64,000 nucleotides of DNA from Lactococcus sp. S-13 (GCF_004210295.1 NZ_SDAK01000001.1:1-64000); one strand, 5' to 3'. Shown: positions 47,830 through 57,528, numbered from the stretch's first letter. The notes: a model not told the origin generated them from the sequence alone. Numbers and translations: made by a program.

Positions 47830-49509
47830 ATGTCAACAATTCAAAATCCAATCCTTCCGGGCTTTAATGCTGACCCAAGCATTATTCGTGTGGGGGATAC
47901 TTATTACATCGCAAACTCAACTTTTGAGTGGTTCCCCGGTGTACGTTTGCATGAGTCGAAAGACTTAGAACATTGGAATCTCTTGCCAAGCCCATTGTCC
48001 ACTACAACCCTGCTTGACATGAAAGGTAATCCATCATCAGGAGGAATTTGGGCACCAGATTTGTCTTACGCTGACGGTAAATTCTGGTTGGTTTATACCG
48101 ACGTGAAAGTCACAGAAGGTGCTTTCAAAGACATGACCAACTATCTGACAACTGCCACAGACATCAAAGGGCCATGGACAGACCCAATTAAACTCAACGG
48201 TGTCGGTTTTGACGCCTCACTCTTCCATGATAAAGACGGTCGCAAATATCTCGTTCAACAAACTTGGGATCACCGCGAATATCATCATCCATTTGACGGT
48301 ATCACATTGACTGAATTTGATGTTGAAACCATGAAGTTGAAGCCAGAAACAGCTCGTACCATCTACACAGGTACTCATGTCAAACTCGTTGAGGGCCCAC
48401 ACCTCTATCAAATCAATGATTACTATTACCTCTTTGCTGCCCAAGGTGGTACAGTCTTCACTCACCAAGAAGTAGTCGCACGTTCTAAATCTTTGGATGC
48501 TTACAGCTTTGAAACAGAACCAGGCGATCCATTCTTGACAAACCTTGATACCCCAGACAACTACGTGCAAAAACAAGGACACGGTGGTTTGGTCTCAACA
48601 CCTGGCGGAGAATGGTACTATGCTTCCCTCATGGCTCGTCCTTGGAACCACAAAAATGAATCAAGCACAGACCCACGCGGTTGGTCAACACTTGGTCGTG
48701 AAACGTCTATCCAAAAAGTCGAATGGGACGAAGCAGGCTGGCCACGTATCGTTGGCGGACATGGCGGTACTACATTTGTCGAAGGACCAAAAGATGCTAT
48801 CTTAACAAAAGCACCAGCAGACCATAGTCAACACGATGACTTCACAAGCCCAACTCTTGATATCAACTGGAATACTCTGCGTGTCCCATTTACCGAAAAA
48901 ATGGGTACGACAGGCGACGGCAAATTGACTTTGGTTGGACAAGGTTCACTTGCCAACACTCATGATTTGTCATTGATTGCCCGCCGTTGGCAAGCCTTCT
49001 ACTTTGACGCTCAAGTCAAAGTAAAATTTGATCCATTCAGCTACCAACAAATGGCAGGTTTGACCAACTATTACAACGACCGCCATTGGAGCTTTGCATT
49101 TATCACATGGAACGAAATTAACGGTCACGTCATTGAAGTTGGCGAAAATAACCGTGGAAACTACACTTCGTACCTGAAAGATGATGCGATTAAAATCCCA
49201 GAAGGCACTGAATACGTCTGGTTCCGTACAAAAGTTCGCAAAGAATCTTACACTTATGAATACAGCTTTGACGGCACAAACTTCACGGAGATTCCTGTGA
49301 CTTTAGACGCAGCAATTCTCTCTGATGACTACGTTCTCCAAAGCTACGGTGGATTCTTCACAGGCGCATTCGTTGGTCTTGCAGTTGTTGACTACGCAGG
49401 CTACGATGCCAAAGCAGAGTTTTATGATTTTGATTATAAAGAACTTGGCGATAAAGTCCTCGAAGACGGTGCATACACTTGGAAAGCAAGTGAATCGCGC
49501 TTCGATTAA
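47830..49509 (+). CDS. xynB: beta-1,4-xylosidase, GH43
   Basis: A 559-residue cytoplasmic hydrolase without signal peptide. The five-bladed catalytic part begins NPILPGFNADPSIIRVGDTY with the base Asp, GGIWAPDLSYADGKFWLVYT, and VEGPHLYQINDYYYLFAA with the acid Glu. The C-terminal beta-sandwich starts about residue 335 (HDDFTSPTLDINWNTLRVP). It releases xylose from imported xylo-oligosaccharides. AAAGGAGA lies upstream of the ATG. Confidence 0.96.
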   Translation: MSTIQNPILPGFNADPSIIRVGDTYYIANSTFEWFPGVRLHESKDLEHWNLLPSPLSTTTLLDMKGNPSSGGIWAPDLSYADGKFWLVYTDVKVTEGAFKDMTNYLTTATDIKGPWTDPIKLNGVGFDASLFHDKDGRKYLVQQTWDHREYHHPFDGITLTEFDVETMKLKPETARTIYTGTHVKLVEGPHLYQINDYYYLFAAQGGTVFTHQEVVARSKSLDAYSFETEPGDPFLTNLDTPDNYVQKQGHGGLVSTPGGEWYYASLMARPWNHKNESSTDPRGWSTLGRETSIQKVEWDEAGWPRIVGGHGGTTFVEGPKDAILTKAPADHSQHDDFTSPTLDINWNTLRVPFTEKMGTTGDGKLTLVGQGSLANTHDLSLIARRWQAFYFDAQVKVKFDPFSYQQMAGLTNYYNDRHWSFAFITWNEINGHVIEVGENNRGNYTSYLKDDAIKIPEGTEYVWFRTKVRKESYTYEYSFDGTNFTEIPVTLDAAILSDDYVLQSYGGFFTGAFVGLAVVDYAGYDAKAEFYDFDYKELGDKVLEDGAYTWKASESRFD

Positions 49510-49555
49510 GCAAAATAAGAGAGGAGTTACCCCACTCAAGTAATTTTAAAAATTT

Positions 49556-49625
49556 GAAAGGACGTCCTTTCTCTTACCCTATGGGTAAGAGAAAGGACGT
49601 CCTTTCTCTTACCCTATGGGTAAGA
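49556..49625. repeat. two tandem 35-bp units built of nested palindromes
   Basis: Units 49556-49590 and 49591-49625 are identical. Each contains the perfect palindrome GAAAGGACGTCCTTTC and a second inverted repeat (TCTTACCC/GGGTAAGA). They lie between xynB and xylF, with a partial third unit start after them. A binding-site array, or RNA that could fold in several ways. Confidence 0.85.
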
Positions 49626-49694
49626 GAAACACTAACCAGCTAAGAATTTTATGGTGATTACACCACTCATTTAAAGTCAAGGAGGCTTTAAAAT

Positions 49695-50792
49695 ATGAAA
49701 CCAACATCAAAAGTATTACTTGCTGCAACAGTTGGATTTGCTGCATTATCACTTGCAGCGTGTTCAAATTCGCGTTCCAGCTCTAGTTCAACAGATCCTA
49801 AAAGTATCACTGTTGGGATTTCTATGCCAGACAAAGCGTTACAACGCTGGCCATCAGCTGCGAAGGATTTGAAGAAAGATCTTGTTAAAAAAGGCTACAA
49901 ATTGGATATCCAATATGCCAATTCTTCAACCTCTACTCAATCTCAACAAGTCCAAAATATGGCAAACAAAGGAGAAAAATATATTGTTATTGCTGCTCAA
50001 GACGGTACAACCCTCGGTCCAGCCGTTGCAGCAGCTAAGAAAAACGGAGCCACAGTCATTGCGTATGACCGTTTAATCATGAATACACCTGATGTAGATT
50101 ACTATGCAACCTATAATCTACAAGGTGTCGGTAAACTTCAAGCCCAAAGTATTGTCGAAAAACTTGGTTTGGACAAAGGGGCTAAAGGACCTTTTAATAT
50201 CGAATTGCTCGGTGGTTCTGCAACAGACAACAATGCACCACAATTCTTCAAAGGTGCTATGAGCGTTTTAGACCCTTACTTCAAGTCAGGTGCGTTGGTT
50301 TCCCAATCTAAAAAAGGAATGAATGATAATTTCCAACAAGTAGCCATTGATTGGACACAAAAAGCCGCTCAAAATGAAATGCAAACTCGTTTGACTTCAT
50401 TCTACAATGGTGGTAAAAAATTAGATGCCGTTTTAGCGCCTAATGATGCTCAAGCCTTTGGTGTCATCTCTGCCCTTAAAGCTGCGGGCGTTGACCCAAC
50501 GAAAGTTGTCATCACAGGTCAAGACTGTGAAACTCAAAATGTGCCACTTATCGTTAAAGGTGAACAATATATGTCTGTTTACAAATCTGACGTGAAATTG
50601 GCAGATGCTGTTTCGCAAATCATTTCTGATGTCAACAATAAAAAGACACCAAAAACAGACTCTAACTCAAACAACGGTAAAAAAGATGTTCCTACACTTC
50701 AATTAACACCACAAACAATCACAAAAGATAATGTTAAATCTGAATTGGTAGATACAGGATACATTTCTGCTAAAGATGCTGGCTTGAACTAA
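49695..50792 (+). CDS. xylF: xylose ABC transporter, substrate-binding lipoprotein
   Basis: A 365-residue solute-binding protein. Lipoprotein signal with lipobox LAAC (MKPTSKVLLAATVGFAALSL-AAC, Cys at residue 23), a Ser-rich linker, then a sugar-binding fold: ITVGISMPDKALQRWPSAAK, QDGTTLGPAVAAAKKNGATV and AVLAPNDAQAFGVISALKAA, VVITGQDCETQNVPLIVKGE. This is the D-xylose-binding type. It precedes xylG and xylH, separated by a hairpin. Confidence 0.95.
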   Translation: MKPTSKVLLAATVGFAALSLAACSNSRSSSSSTDPKSITVGISMPDKALQRWPSAAKDLKKDLVKKGYKLDIQYANSSTSTQSQQVQNMANKGEKYIVIAAQDGTTLGPAVAAAKKNGATVIAYDRLIMNTPDVDYYATYNLQGVGKLQAQSIVEKLGLDKGAKGPFNIELLGGSATDNNAPQFFKGAMSVLDPYFKSGALVSQSKKGMNDNFQQVAIDWTQKAAQNEMQTRLTSFYNGGKKLDAVLAPNDAQAFGVISALKAAGVDPTKVVITGQDCETQNVPLIVKGEQYMSVYKSDVKLADAVSQIISDVNNKKTPKTDSNSNNGKKDVPTLQLTPQTITKDNVKSELVDTGYISAKDAGLN

Positions 50793-50818
50793 TAACAAAC
50801 AGCAATTTATATGACGAT

Positions 50819-50860
50819 GAGTGTGTGAATGCTACTGAAGTATCCACACACTTTATCATT
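50819..50860 (+). terminator. intercistronic hairpin between xylF and xylG
   Basis: AGTGTGTG/CACACACT stem with inner pairing ACT/AGT. It has no long T-run. Such hairpins favour higher amounts of the binding protein than of the membrane parts. Confidence 0.65.
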
Positions 50861-50880
50861 GGTAAAGAAAGGAGTATTCG

Positions 50881-52476
50881 GTGACAGAAGAAAATAATTC
50901 AGATATTATTCTTGAAATGAAAGATATCGTCAAACGTTTCGGACCTGTTACGGCACTCAAAGATGTTACTCTAAAAGTTAGACGAGGCGAGATTTTCTCT
51001 ATTTGTGGTGAAAATGGTGCTGGAAAATCTACGATGATGAATGTGCTCTCAGGCGTTTATCCCTATGGGACTTACGAGGGAGATATTATCTACAACGGCG
51101 AAGTTTGCCAATTCAAGACAATCCGTGATTCAGAAGAAAAAGGGATTGTCATCATTCACCAAGAACTTGCCCTTGTCCCTTATATGACGATTGCAGACAA
51201 CCTTTTCCTTGGTAATCCAATGAAAAAAGGACTTGCAGTAGATGATGCCGCACAACGTAAAATAGCACAAGATGTCTTGTCACAAGTTGGTCTTAAAGAA
51301 GACCCAGATACCTTGATTTCTAATATCGGTGTCGGTAAGCAACAGCTTGTAGAAATTGCTAAAGCACTCATCAAAGATCCAAAATTGATTATTTTGGACG
51401 AACCGACTGCCGCACTTAATGATGAAGATTCTTTCCACTTGCTCGGCATTATTGATAATCTCAGGAAAACAAAAGGCATTACAGCAATCATTATCTCGCA
51501 CAAGCTTAATGAAATTGCGGCTTCTGCGGATTCTGTTCAAGTTATTCGTGATGGCACAACTATTTCTCATATTGAAATCACGCCAGAGCGTCCACTTGAC
51601 GAAAACGCTTTGATTCGCGATATGGTAGGGCGCCCTTTGGATAATCGCTATCCAGACCATTCACCTAAGATTGGTAAAGAACTTTTCCGTGTCGAAAACT
51701 GGCAAATGAAGCACCCGATTGATAGCAGCCGTCTGGTCGCTAAGAGTGTCAGTTTCAATGTACGAGCAGGCGAAATTATCGGTTTCGCAGGACTCGTTGG
51801 CTCAGGTCGGACAGAAACTGCCATGTCTATTTTTGGTCGTCAGTATGGGACAAATGCTTCTGGTAAGATCTTCCTTGACGGGAAAGAGGTCGCTTTTCCA
51901 AATGTCCGTTCGGCGGTTGATGCAGGTGTAGCTTATGCAACAGAAGACAGAAAAACTTATGGTCTGAATCTTATTTCGACTATTCGTGAAAACACTTCAC
52001 TTGCCAATTTAAGAAATCTTTCAAAACACGGTGTGATTGACCAAGATGTGGAAATCAAAATGGCAGAAAAATTCCGTAAAGATTTTCGTACCAAAGCACC
52101 TAATATCGAAGTTCCAGCAGGAAATCTGTCTGGTGGTAATCAACAAAAAGTCGTATTATCCAAATGGGTTTCTACAAGTCCGCGTGTCTTGATTTTGGAT
52201 GAACCAACGCGTGGTATTGACGTTGGTGCCAAATACGATATTTATGAGATTATCAATAAACTTGCCGATGTTGGTGCAGCGGTTGTTGTGATTTCTTCTG
52301 AATTGCCAGAGTTACTGGGGGTTTGTGACCGAATTTATACCATGAATTTGGGGCTTATAACAGCTTGTCTGGATGCTAAAACGACTAATCAAGAGGAACT
52401 GATGAAGTATATGACTTCAACGACACCGATTGATAGTGACAGTGTTTTTGCAGAAGACCTTGTGGCTCAAAAATAG
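50881..52476 (+). CDS. xylG: xylose ABC transporter, ATP-binding protein
   Basis: A 531-residue protein with two nucleotide-binding domains, as usual for sugar importers of this class. Domain 1 has Walker A GENGAGKST and the signature GVGKQQLVEIAKAL with LIILDEPTAAL. Domain 2 (about 270-500) has GLVGSGRTE in place of a strict Walker A and LSGGNQQKVVLSKW with LILDEPTRGIDV. GTG start at 50881 behind AAAGGAG. It energises uptake through XylH. Confidence 0.95.
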   Translation: MTEENNSDIILEMKDIVKRFGPVTALKDVTLKVRRGEIFSICGENGAGKSTMMNVLSGVYPYGTYEGDIIYNGEVCQFKTIRDSEEKGIVIIHQELALVPYMTIADNLFLGNPMKKGLAVDDAAQRKIAQDVLSQVGLKEDPDTLISNIGVGKQQLVEIAKALIKDPKLIILDEPTAALNDEDSFHLLGIIDNLRKTKGITAIIISHKLNEIAASADSVQVIRDGTTISHIEITPERPLDENALIRDMVGRPLDNRYPDHSPKIGKELFRVENWQMKHPIDSSRLVAKSVSFNVRAGEIIGFAGLVGSGRTETAMSIFGRQYGTNASGKIFLDGKEVAFPNVRSAVDAGVAYATEDRKTYGLNLISTIRENTSLANLRNLSKHGVIDQDVEIKMAEKFRKDFRTKAPNIEVPAGNLSGGNQQKVVLSKWVSTSPRVLILDEPTRGIDVGAKYDIYEIINKLADVGAAVVVISSELPELLGVCDRIYTMNLGLITACLDAKTTNQEELMKYMTSTTPIDSDSVFAEDLVAQK

Positions 52477-52487
52477 AGAGGTAAATA

Positions 52488-53717
52488 ATGTCTGAAAATC
52501 AAACAAAGACTTTAGCAGCACCAAAAGCTGCTCCTGAACAGTCTATTAAAAATTATCTGATTGCAAATGCTCGGCAATACGGAATTTATCTTGCCTTGGT
52601 TGTGATTGTTCTGCTCTTCCAATTTTTAACAGGAGGAACACTTTTAAAACCAAATAACTTTGTCGCGCTTTTCCAACAAAATGCCTATGTCATGATTTTG
52701 GCTGTAGGTATGTTGATTGTCATCATCGGAACACACATTGACTTGTCGGTTGGTTCGGTTGTTGCCTTTATCGGAGGTATAGGTGCTTATGTCATGCAAA
52801 GTTGGCATTTGAATTGGGTGCTTGCGATAATCTTAATGCTTGCACTTGGTTTGATTGTTGGTTTGTGGCAAGGTTTCTGGGTAGCTTATGTTGGCGTGCC
52901 TGCCTTTGTAACGACCCTTGGTGGTATGCTTGTCTTTCGGGGACTTGCGACACACGTTGCGGGTCAGTCTATCCCAGTTGATCCACAAAGTCCTTTTGTT
53001 GCTATTTCAACAAACTTTTTGCCTAATATATTAGGTTTCTGGGGACCTTTTGACGGACTTTCAATCGTTGTAGGCTTGATTGCTATTGTGGCTTTTGTGT
53101 ATTTGCAAATTCGTAAGCGCAATCATAATCTTCACGAAGGATTACAAGCGGATTCAAGCACTTGGTTAGGAATTAAACTGGCTATTGGTATCCTTGTTAT
53201 TGGTTATGCCACTTATCTGTTTGCCTCATCTGGTAATGAGAGCGCTGGTGGTATTCCAATTATTCTGGTGGTTATTGCTGCCGTTGTCACTGTTTATATG
53301 TTTGTCTTGAATCGTATGGTTTTGGGCCGTGACATTTATGCAGTTGGTGGTAATCGTAAAGCGGCGATTCTGTCTGGGATTAACTCTAAAGCAGTTGATA
53401 TGAAAATCTTCCTCAATATGGGACTAATTGCTGCTATTGCAGGGATTGTTGACTTGTCACGTTTTGCATCTGCGTCAGCTCAAGCTGGTAATGGTTATGA
53501 ACTAGATGCCATTGCTGCTTGTTTTATCGGTGGAGCAGCTGTTGCTGGTGGTGTTGGTAAAATTCCTGGCGCTCTTGTTGGTGCCCTTATCATGGGGGTT
53601 CTGAATATGGGACTTTCTATCTTGGGAGTTTCTTCAGATATCGTTTCTATCATCAAAGGGCTTGTCGTTATCGTTGCCGTAGCTTATGACTTAATTTCTA
53701 AACGTCGTAAAGGCTGA
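52488..53717 (+). CDS. xylH: xylose ABC transporter, permease
   Basis: A 409-residue membrane protein with about ten hydrophobic segments. IVIIGTHIDLSVGSVVAFIG and AIAACFIGGAAVAGGVGKIPGA are the diagnostic loops of the ribose/xylose permease family. GAGAGG precedes the ATG, 12 bases after xylG. A clear terminator follows after 60 bases. Confidence 0.95.
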   Translation: MSENQTKTLAAPKAAPEQSIKNYLIANARQYGIYLALVVIVLLFQFLTGGTLLKPNNFVALFQQNAYVMILAVGMLIVIIGTHIDLSVGSVVAFIGGIGAYVMQSWHLNWVLAIILMLALGLIVGLWQGFWVAYVGVPAFVTTLGGMLVFRGLATHVAGQSIPVDPQSPFVAISTNFLPNILGFWGPFDGLSIVVGLIAIVAFVYLQIRKRNHNLHEGLQADSSTWLGIKLAIGILVIGYATYLFASSGNESAGGIPIILVVIAAVVTVYMFVLNRMVLGRDIYAVGGNRKAAILSGINSKAVDMKIFLNMGLIAAIAGIVDLSRFASASAQAGNGYELDAIAACFIGGAAVAGGVGKIPGALVGALIMGVLNMGLSILGVSSDIVSIIKGLVVIVAVAYDLISKRRKG

Positions 53718-53778
53718 TTGCTGGGCTAAACGAATGGAAAAAACCACTGCCTCATTTAAAGTAAGATTGTATAAGTGT

Positions 53779-53805
53779 AAAAGTCACCTGTGAGGTGACT
53801 TTTTT
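53779..53805 (+). terminator. xylFGH terminator
   Basis: AAAAGTCACCT/AGGTGACTTTT with GTG loop and T6. Confidence 0.93.
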
Positions 53806-53900
53806 GAAGGGATAGACTTTTAGTATTGCCGCACTCAGTCCTAACTTTGCTAGGTGGCGCTACCTCATGCGCTCAGAAGTACAAAAACTTTTTAAAGTAG

Positions 53901-53928
53901 TATAATAGTCCCATAGAAAGCGATATCA
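53901..53928 (+). promoter_or_regulatory. promoter and cre-like site ahead of the acetyltransferase
   Basis: TATAAT (53901-53906) followed by AGAAAGCGATATCA (53915-53928), a 13 of 14 match to the lactococcal cre pattern WGWAARCGYTWWMA. The site covers the transcript start, suggesting CcpA repression. Confidence 0.78.
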
Positions 53929-53951
53929 TTCTAAAAAAGAAGGAGAAAAAA

Positions 53952-54563
53952 ATGCCAAATGAATTAGACTCAAAAGAAATTGACCGCTTAAGCCAAATAG
54001 GAATCTTTGAAAAAATAGAAAATGGGGACTGGTACCAATACAGTAAAGAAGTAGAGCTTCAGAAGATTGTTAAAAAAAGCAGTCAACTCATCCAAGGAAT
54101 TAACAACGAGGCGAAAACTGATTTTGAAAAAGCTGATAAAAAATTACGAGAGTTTGCTCCTCTTATCTCCGAGTCAGCAGAAATTTATTTTCCAATAACA
54201 GCAATCGAGTATCCAGAACGTTTTGAACTAGGGGAGGGAAGTTTTATCAATGCAGGATTGCAAATCCTTAGCGCAGGTCGTGTAAAGATTGGTGCACATT
54301 GCTTTATTGGTCCAAACTGCCAGTTTTTTACACCTAATCATCATGTGACAGATAAAATGTTGCGACGGGCAGGTTGGCAATATGATGGACCCATCACCAT
54401 TGGGAATGATTGTTGGCTAGGGGGTTCAGTTATTCTTTTACCGGGCATAACGGTTGGTAATAATGTCGTTATTGGTGCAGGGAGTGTTGTCACAAAAGAT
54501 GTTCCTGATAATGTCGTAATCGCTGGAAATCCAGCTCGGATTATAAAGAAATTTGAAGATTAA
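53952..54563 (+). CDS. sugar O-acetyltransferase, LacA/Maa type
   Basis: A 203-residue hexapeptide acyltransferase. The N-terminal helical region (LDSKEIDRLSQIGIFEKIEN) leads to the beta-helix: INAGLQILSAGRVKIGAHCF, IGPNCQFFTPNHHVTDKMLR with the catalytic His, and ITIGNDCWLGGSVILLPGIT, VIGAGSVVTKDVPDNVVIAG. It transfers acetyl from acetyl-CoA to a sugar, often a non-metabolisable one for export. A cre-like site in its promoter and the neighbours suggest a pentose or xyloside substrate. Confidence 0.85.
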   Translation: MPNELDSKEIDRLSQIGIFEKIENGDWYQYSKEVELQKIVKKSSQLIQGINNEAKTDFEKADKKLREFAPLISESAEIYFPITAIEYPERFELGEGSFINAGLQILSAGRVKIGAHCFIGPNCQFFTPNHHVTDKMLRRAGWQYDGPITIGNDCWLGGSVILLPGITVGNNVVIGAGSVVTKDVPDNVVIAGNPARIIKKFED

Positions 54564-54611
54564 CGCAACTTTTACACTTTAAAATACTAATAGATGCAAG
54601 TTAAAAAATTA

Positions 54612-54658
54612 AGAAAGCGATATCATAATAGGTGTAAGAGTTAGTGATTGATCACTAA
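54612..54658 (+). promoter_or_regulatory. cre-like site and palindrome in the leader of the MFS gene
   Basis: AGAAAGCGATATCA (54612-54625) is identical to the two other copies in this window. TTAGTGATTGATCACTAA (54641-54658) is a perfect inverted repeat with two central bases, a likely operator for an unidentified regulator. Confidence 0.7.
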
Positions 54659-54759
54659 ATAAAAAAGAAAGGGGATCATACAACCTAAGTATGATGGTAA
54701 TTATGACGAGTGGTAAGCTGCTTAGTTTATCTGGTCGTTGTAGTTATTAGCAAATTATT

Positions 54760-56124
54760 ATGAGAAAACTTTCTCCTACTTTCATCTATTTCTTTGGAGC
54801 TTTAGGTGGATTATTGTTTGGATATGATACAGGTGTCATATCTGGTGCTTTACTCTTTATTGAAAAAGAGAGTTGGCAGGTTAGTAGTTGGGCTTGGATG
54901 GAGGGCTGGATTACCGCTGCGGTTCTGATGGGTGCCGTTATCGGTGCAGTAGTCATCGGGCCAATGAGTGACCGTTTTGGTCGAAAACGGCTTTTGCTTT
55001 TATCAGCTGTTATTTTCTTCATTGGGGCGCTTGGTTCAGGGCTTTCAGGTAGTGCAGAAATGCTGATTGTTTCGCGGATTATTTTGGGGATTGCCGTGGG
55101 TTCGGCATCAGCGCTTGTTCCAACTTATCTATCAGAATTGTCGCCGGCTAAGATTCGTGGTGGAGTTTCTACCATGTTTCAATTGATGATTATGACCGGG
55201 ATTTTGCTTGCCTATATCTCAAACTATGCTTTAAAAGGTGTTTCGGGAAATTGGCACTGGATGCTTGGTCTGGCAACCGTCCCAGCAGCGTTGCTCTTTG
55301 TCGGCGGGATGTTCTTACCGGAAAGTCCGCGTTTCCTTGTTCGTCACAATGATGAACAAGGTGCACGTCAAGTTTTAGCCATGATAAATGATGACTCTGA
55401 CTCTATTGATGCAGAGATTTCCGATATCAATCTGATGGCAAATGAAGAAGCGCATGGTGGCTTACAAGAACTTTTTGGAAAGATGTCACGTCCTGTTCTG
55501 ATTATGGCGATTGGTCTTGCGATTTTCCAACAGGTGATGGGTTGTAATACTGTTTTGTACTTTGCGCCTTCAATTTTTGTTTCTGTTGGTTTTGGTGCCA
55601 GCGCAGCACTTCTTGCTCACATCGGGATTGGGATTTTCAATGTGATCGTCACCTACATTGCCATGAAGAATATGGATAAAGTTAATCGTCGCTGGATGTT
55701 AAACTTTGGTGCTTGGGGTATGGGCATTTCACTTGTCTTGATGTCAGCGGGCATGATGCTTGATACTCACTTTGGTTTTGCTAAGTATCTGGCGGTGATT
55801 GCTTTGACCGTTTATATTGCCTTTTTCTCCGCAACTTGGGGGCCTGTCATGTGGGTCATGATTGGGGAAAGCTTCCCGCTCAGAATCCGTGGTTTGGGGA
55901 ATTCCTTTGGGGCAGCAGTCAACTGGGCAGCGAATTGGATTGTTTCATTAACATTCTTGCCTTTACTTTCATTTTTTGGGACAGGTAAGATCTTTCTCAT
56001 CTATGCTGCGTGTTGTTTCCTCTCTATCTGGTTTACGAGTAAAAAAGTTATTGAAACGAAAGGGAAAACACTTGAACAAATTGAAGCCGAATTGCATCAT
56101 CGGGTACATCATTTAGAGTCTTGA
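54760..56124 (+). CDS. xylT: MFS sugar:H+ symporter, probably D-xylose
   Basis: A 454-residue protein with 12 predicted transmembrane segments. Sugar porter signatures: FFGALGGLLFGYDTGVISGA at the start, SDRFGRKRLLLLSA between helices 2 and 3, FLPESPRFLVRH in the central loop and VIETKGKTLEQIE at the C-terminus. It lies after xylFGH and before araR. Its leader of about 130 bases carries a cre-like site, so the gene looks carbon-controlled. Xylose is inferred from context; arabinose is possible. No clear ribosome site directly precedes the ATG. Confidence 0.82.
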   Translation: MRKLSPTFIYFFGALGGLLFGYDTGVISGALLFIEKESWQVSSWAWMEGWITAAVLMGAVIGAVVIGPMSDRFGRKRLLLLSAVIFFIGALGSGLSGSAEMLIVSRIILGIAVGSASALVPTYLSELSPAKIRGGVSTMFQLMIMTGILLAYISNYALKGVSGNWHWMLGLATVPAALLFVGGMFLPESPRFLVRHNDEQGARQVLAMINDDSDSIDAEISDINLMANEEAHGGLQELFGKMSRPVLIMAIGLAIFQQVMGCNTVLYFAPSIFVSVGFGASAALLAHIGIGIFNVIVTYIAMKNMDKVNRRWMLNFGAWGMGISLVLMSAGMMLDTHFGFAKYLAVIALTVYIAFFSATWGPVMWVMIGESFPLRIRGLGNSFGAAVNWAANWIVSLTFLPLLSFFGTGKIFLIYAACCFLSIWFTSKKVIETKGKTLEQIEAELHHRVHHLES

Positions 56125-56180
56125 TAATAATATAAATAAAAAATGTATGAAGTTAAATATGAATGTTAATTTCTTATATA

Positions 56181-56238
56181 AAAGCTCCTGACTAATAGAT
56201 CGAGAGGAATCTCAGTCTTTTAATCAGGAGCTTTTTTA
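56181..56238. terminator. terminator between xylT and araR
   Basis: AAAGCTCCTGA/TCAGGAGCTTT, 11-bp perfect stem with an internally paired 32-base loop and T-run on the plus strand. The two genes are convergent. Confidence 0.82.
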
Positions 56239-56287
56239 TTGATATATCGGTTAAAATAAAAGTGTTCGGGTATTTGAGATATTGTGT

Positions 56288-57376
56288 TTAATCCGGATTA
56301 TCAATGTCTTTAACGGAATTTCTACGGATAAGTTTAGGAGGATAGAGGATATTTTGTTCAAAAGTCCCATTTTTTATTGTATTAACAATCCATTTAGCAG
56401 CATCTAATCCCATTGTTTCTTTAGGATGTTCAGTAGTTGTCAGACTAATTTCGCCCATTTGACTTAAAGTAGAGTCATCATTTCCAACGATAGAATAATC
56501 GTCAGGGACTTTATAACCAAGTTGAGACAATCTTGCGATTAAAGTTTTTGCAATCTCGTCATTATAACAAACGATGCCGGTGATATCAGTGAATTTTTTT
56601 AGATGTTCAATTACCTCATCATAGATAGAGTCTTTGGTTTTTGTAGTGTAAGTAAGAATTGAATTTGACGAAATAGTGATATCAGAACTTTCACAGGCTT
56701 TAATAAAACCTTTCATACGGTACTTTCCTTGTAAATCATCAATTTTTGTGATGAATAAAAGATTTTTATGATGGTGATCAATGAGTTCTTTGGTTGCTAA
56801 GTATCCTGTTTCTACATCATCTACACGAATAGAGGGCGTGTTTAATTCCTCGTAAGTCGCATTTATCATGACGATAGGGATGTTATGCTCACGTAAAGTG
56901 ACATAAGTTGCGAGATTAGGGTTATATTGATTGCTTTTTGTAGGTTCGACAATTAAGCCGTCTACACCAAAATCAATCATTCTCTCTAAACATTCTTTTT
57001 CTTGAGTATAATCGTTATTGGTGCTTGTCAAAAGTAAGGAATAGCCGTCAGCTTTTAGTCCTTTTTCGATACCTCGAATAATAGTTGGAAAAATGTAATC
57101 AGAGATATAGGTTGTAATGACACCAATTGTTTTTTTTGTAGTTTCATTTTTAGGTTTAGGAAGTTCATTAACGTAGGTACCAGAACCTTTTTCTCTTCGT
57201 AAATAGCCTTCATTGACTAAAATAGAAATTGCCTGTCTTACAGTATAACGGCTAGCCTGATATTCTTCTTGAAGTTGTAGTTCGGTCGGGATTGCCTTTC
57301 CTACTGGAAAATTCTGGGCAATAATTTTTTCATGAATATCATCTGCTATATATTGATATTTAGGTTTCGTAGGCAC
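56288..57376 (-). CDS. araR: arabinose repressor, GntR-LacI chimera
   Basis: A 362-residue regulator. The N-terminal GntR winged helix (YQYIADDIHEKIIAQNFPVG ... QEEYQASRYTVRQAISILVN and GYLRREKGSGTYV, about 7-68) is joined to a LacI/periplasmic-binding effector domain (IGVITTYISDYIFPTIIRGI, about 83 onward). This combination defines AraR, which binds L-arabinose and releases DNA. Three AraR-like operators lie at the araB promoter nearby. Ends with LIRRNSVKDIDNPD. Confidence 0.93.
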   Translation of the reverse strand: MPTKPKYQYIADDIHEKIIAQNFPVGKAIPTELQLQEEYQASRYTVRQAISILVNEGYLRREKGSGTYVNELPKPKNETTKKTIGVITTYISDYIFPTIIRGIEKGLKADGYSLLLTSTNNDYTQEKECLERMIDFGVDGLIVEPTKSNQYNPNLATYVTLREHNIPIVMINATYEELNTPSIRVDDVETGYLATKELIDHHHKNLLFITKIDDLQGKYRMKGFIKACESSDITISSNSILTYTTKTKDSIYDEVIEHLKKFTDITGIVCYNDEIAKTLIARLSQLGYKVPDDYSIVGNDDSTLSQMGEISLTTTEHPKETMGLDAAKWIVNTIKNGTFEQNILYPPKLIRRNSVKDIDNPD

Positions 57377-57461
57377 AACCTCTTTCTTGATAAAATATTA
57401 TTTAACTCATTATATATTATTATAGCATAAGGCTGTTGCTAACCCTTAAACGGATAAAGTA

Positions 57462-57503
57462 AAAGAGCAAATTTAGTATTCTTTAATACTAAATTTGCTC
57501 TTT
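57462..57503. terminator. bidirectional terminator upstream of araR
   Basis: A perfect 19-bp stem (57462-57480 with 57485-57503) and CTTT loop, with A- and T-rich flanks on either side. It ends the arabinose transporter transcript on the minus strand. Confidence 0.92.
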
Positions 57504-57528
57504 CTTTTTTCATGAATAGTATCTGAAA

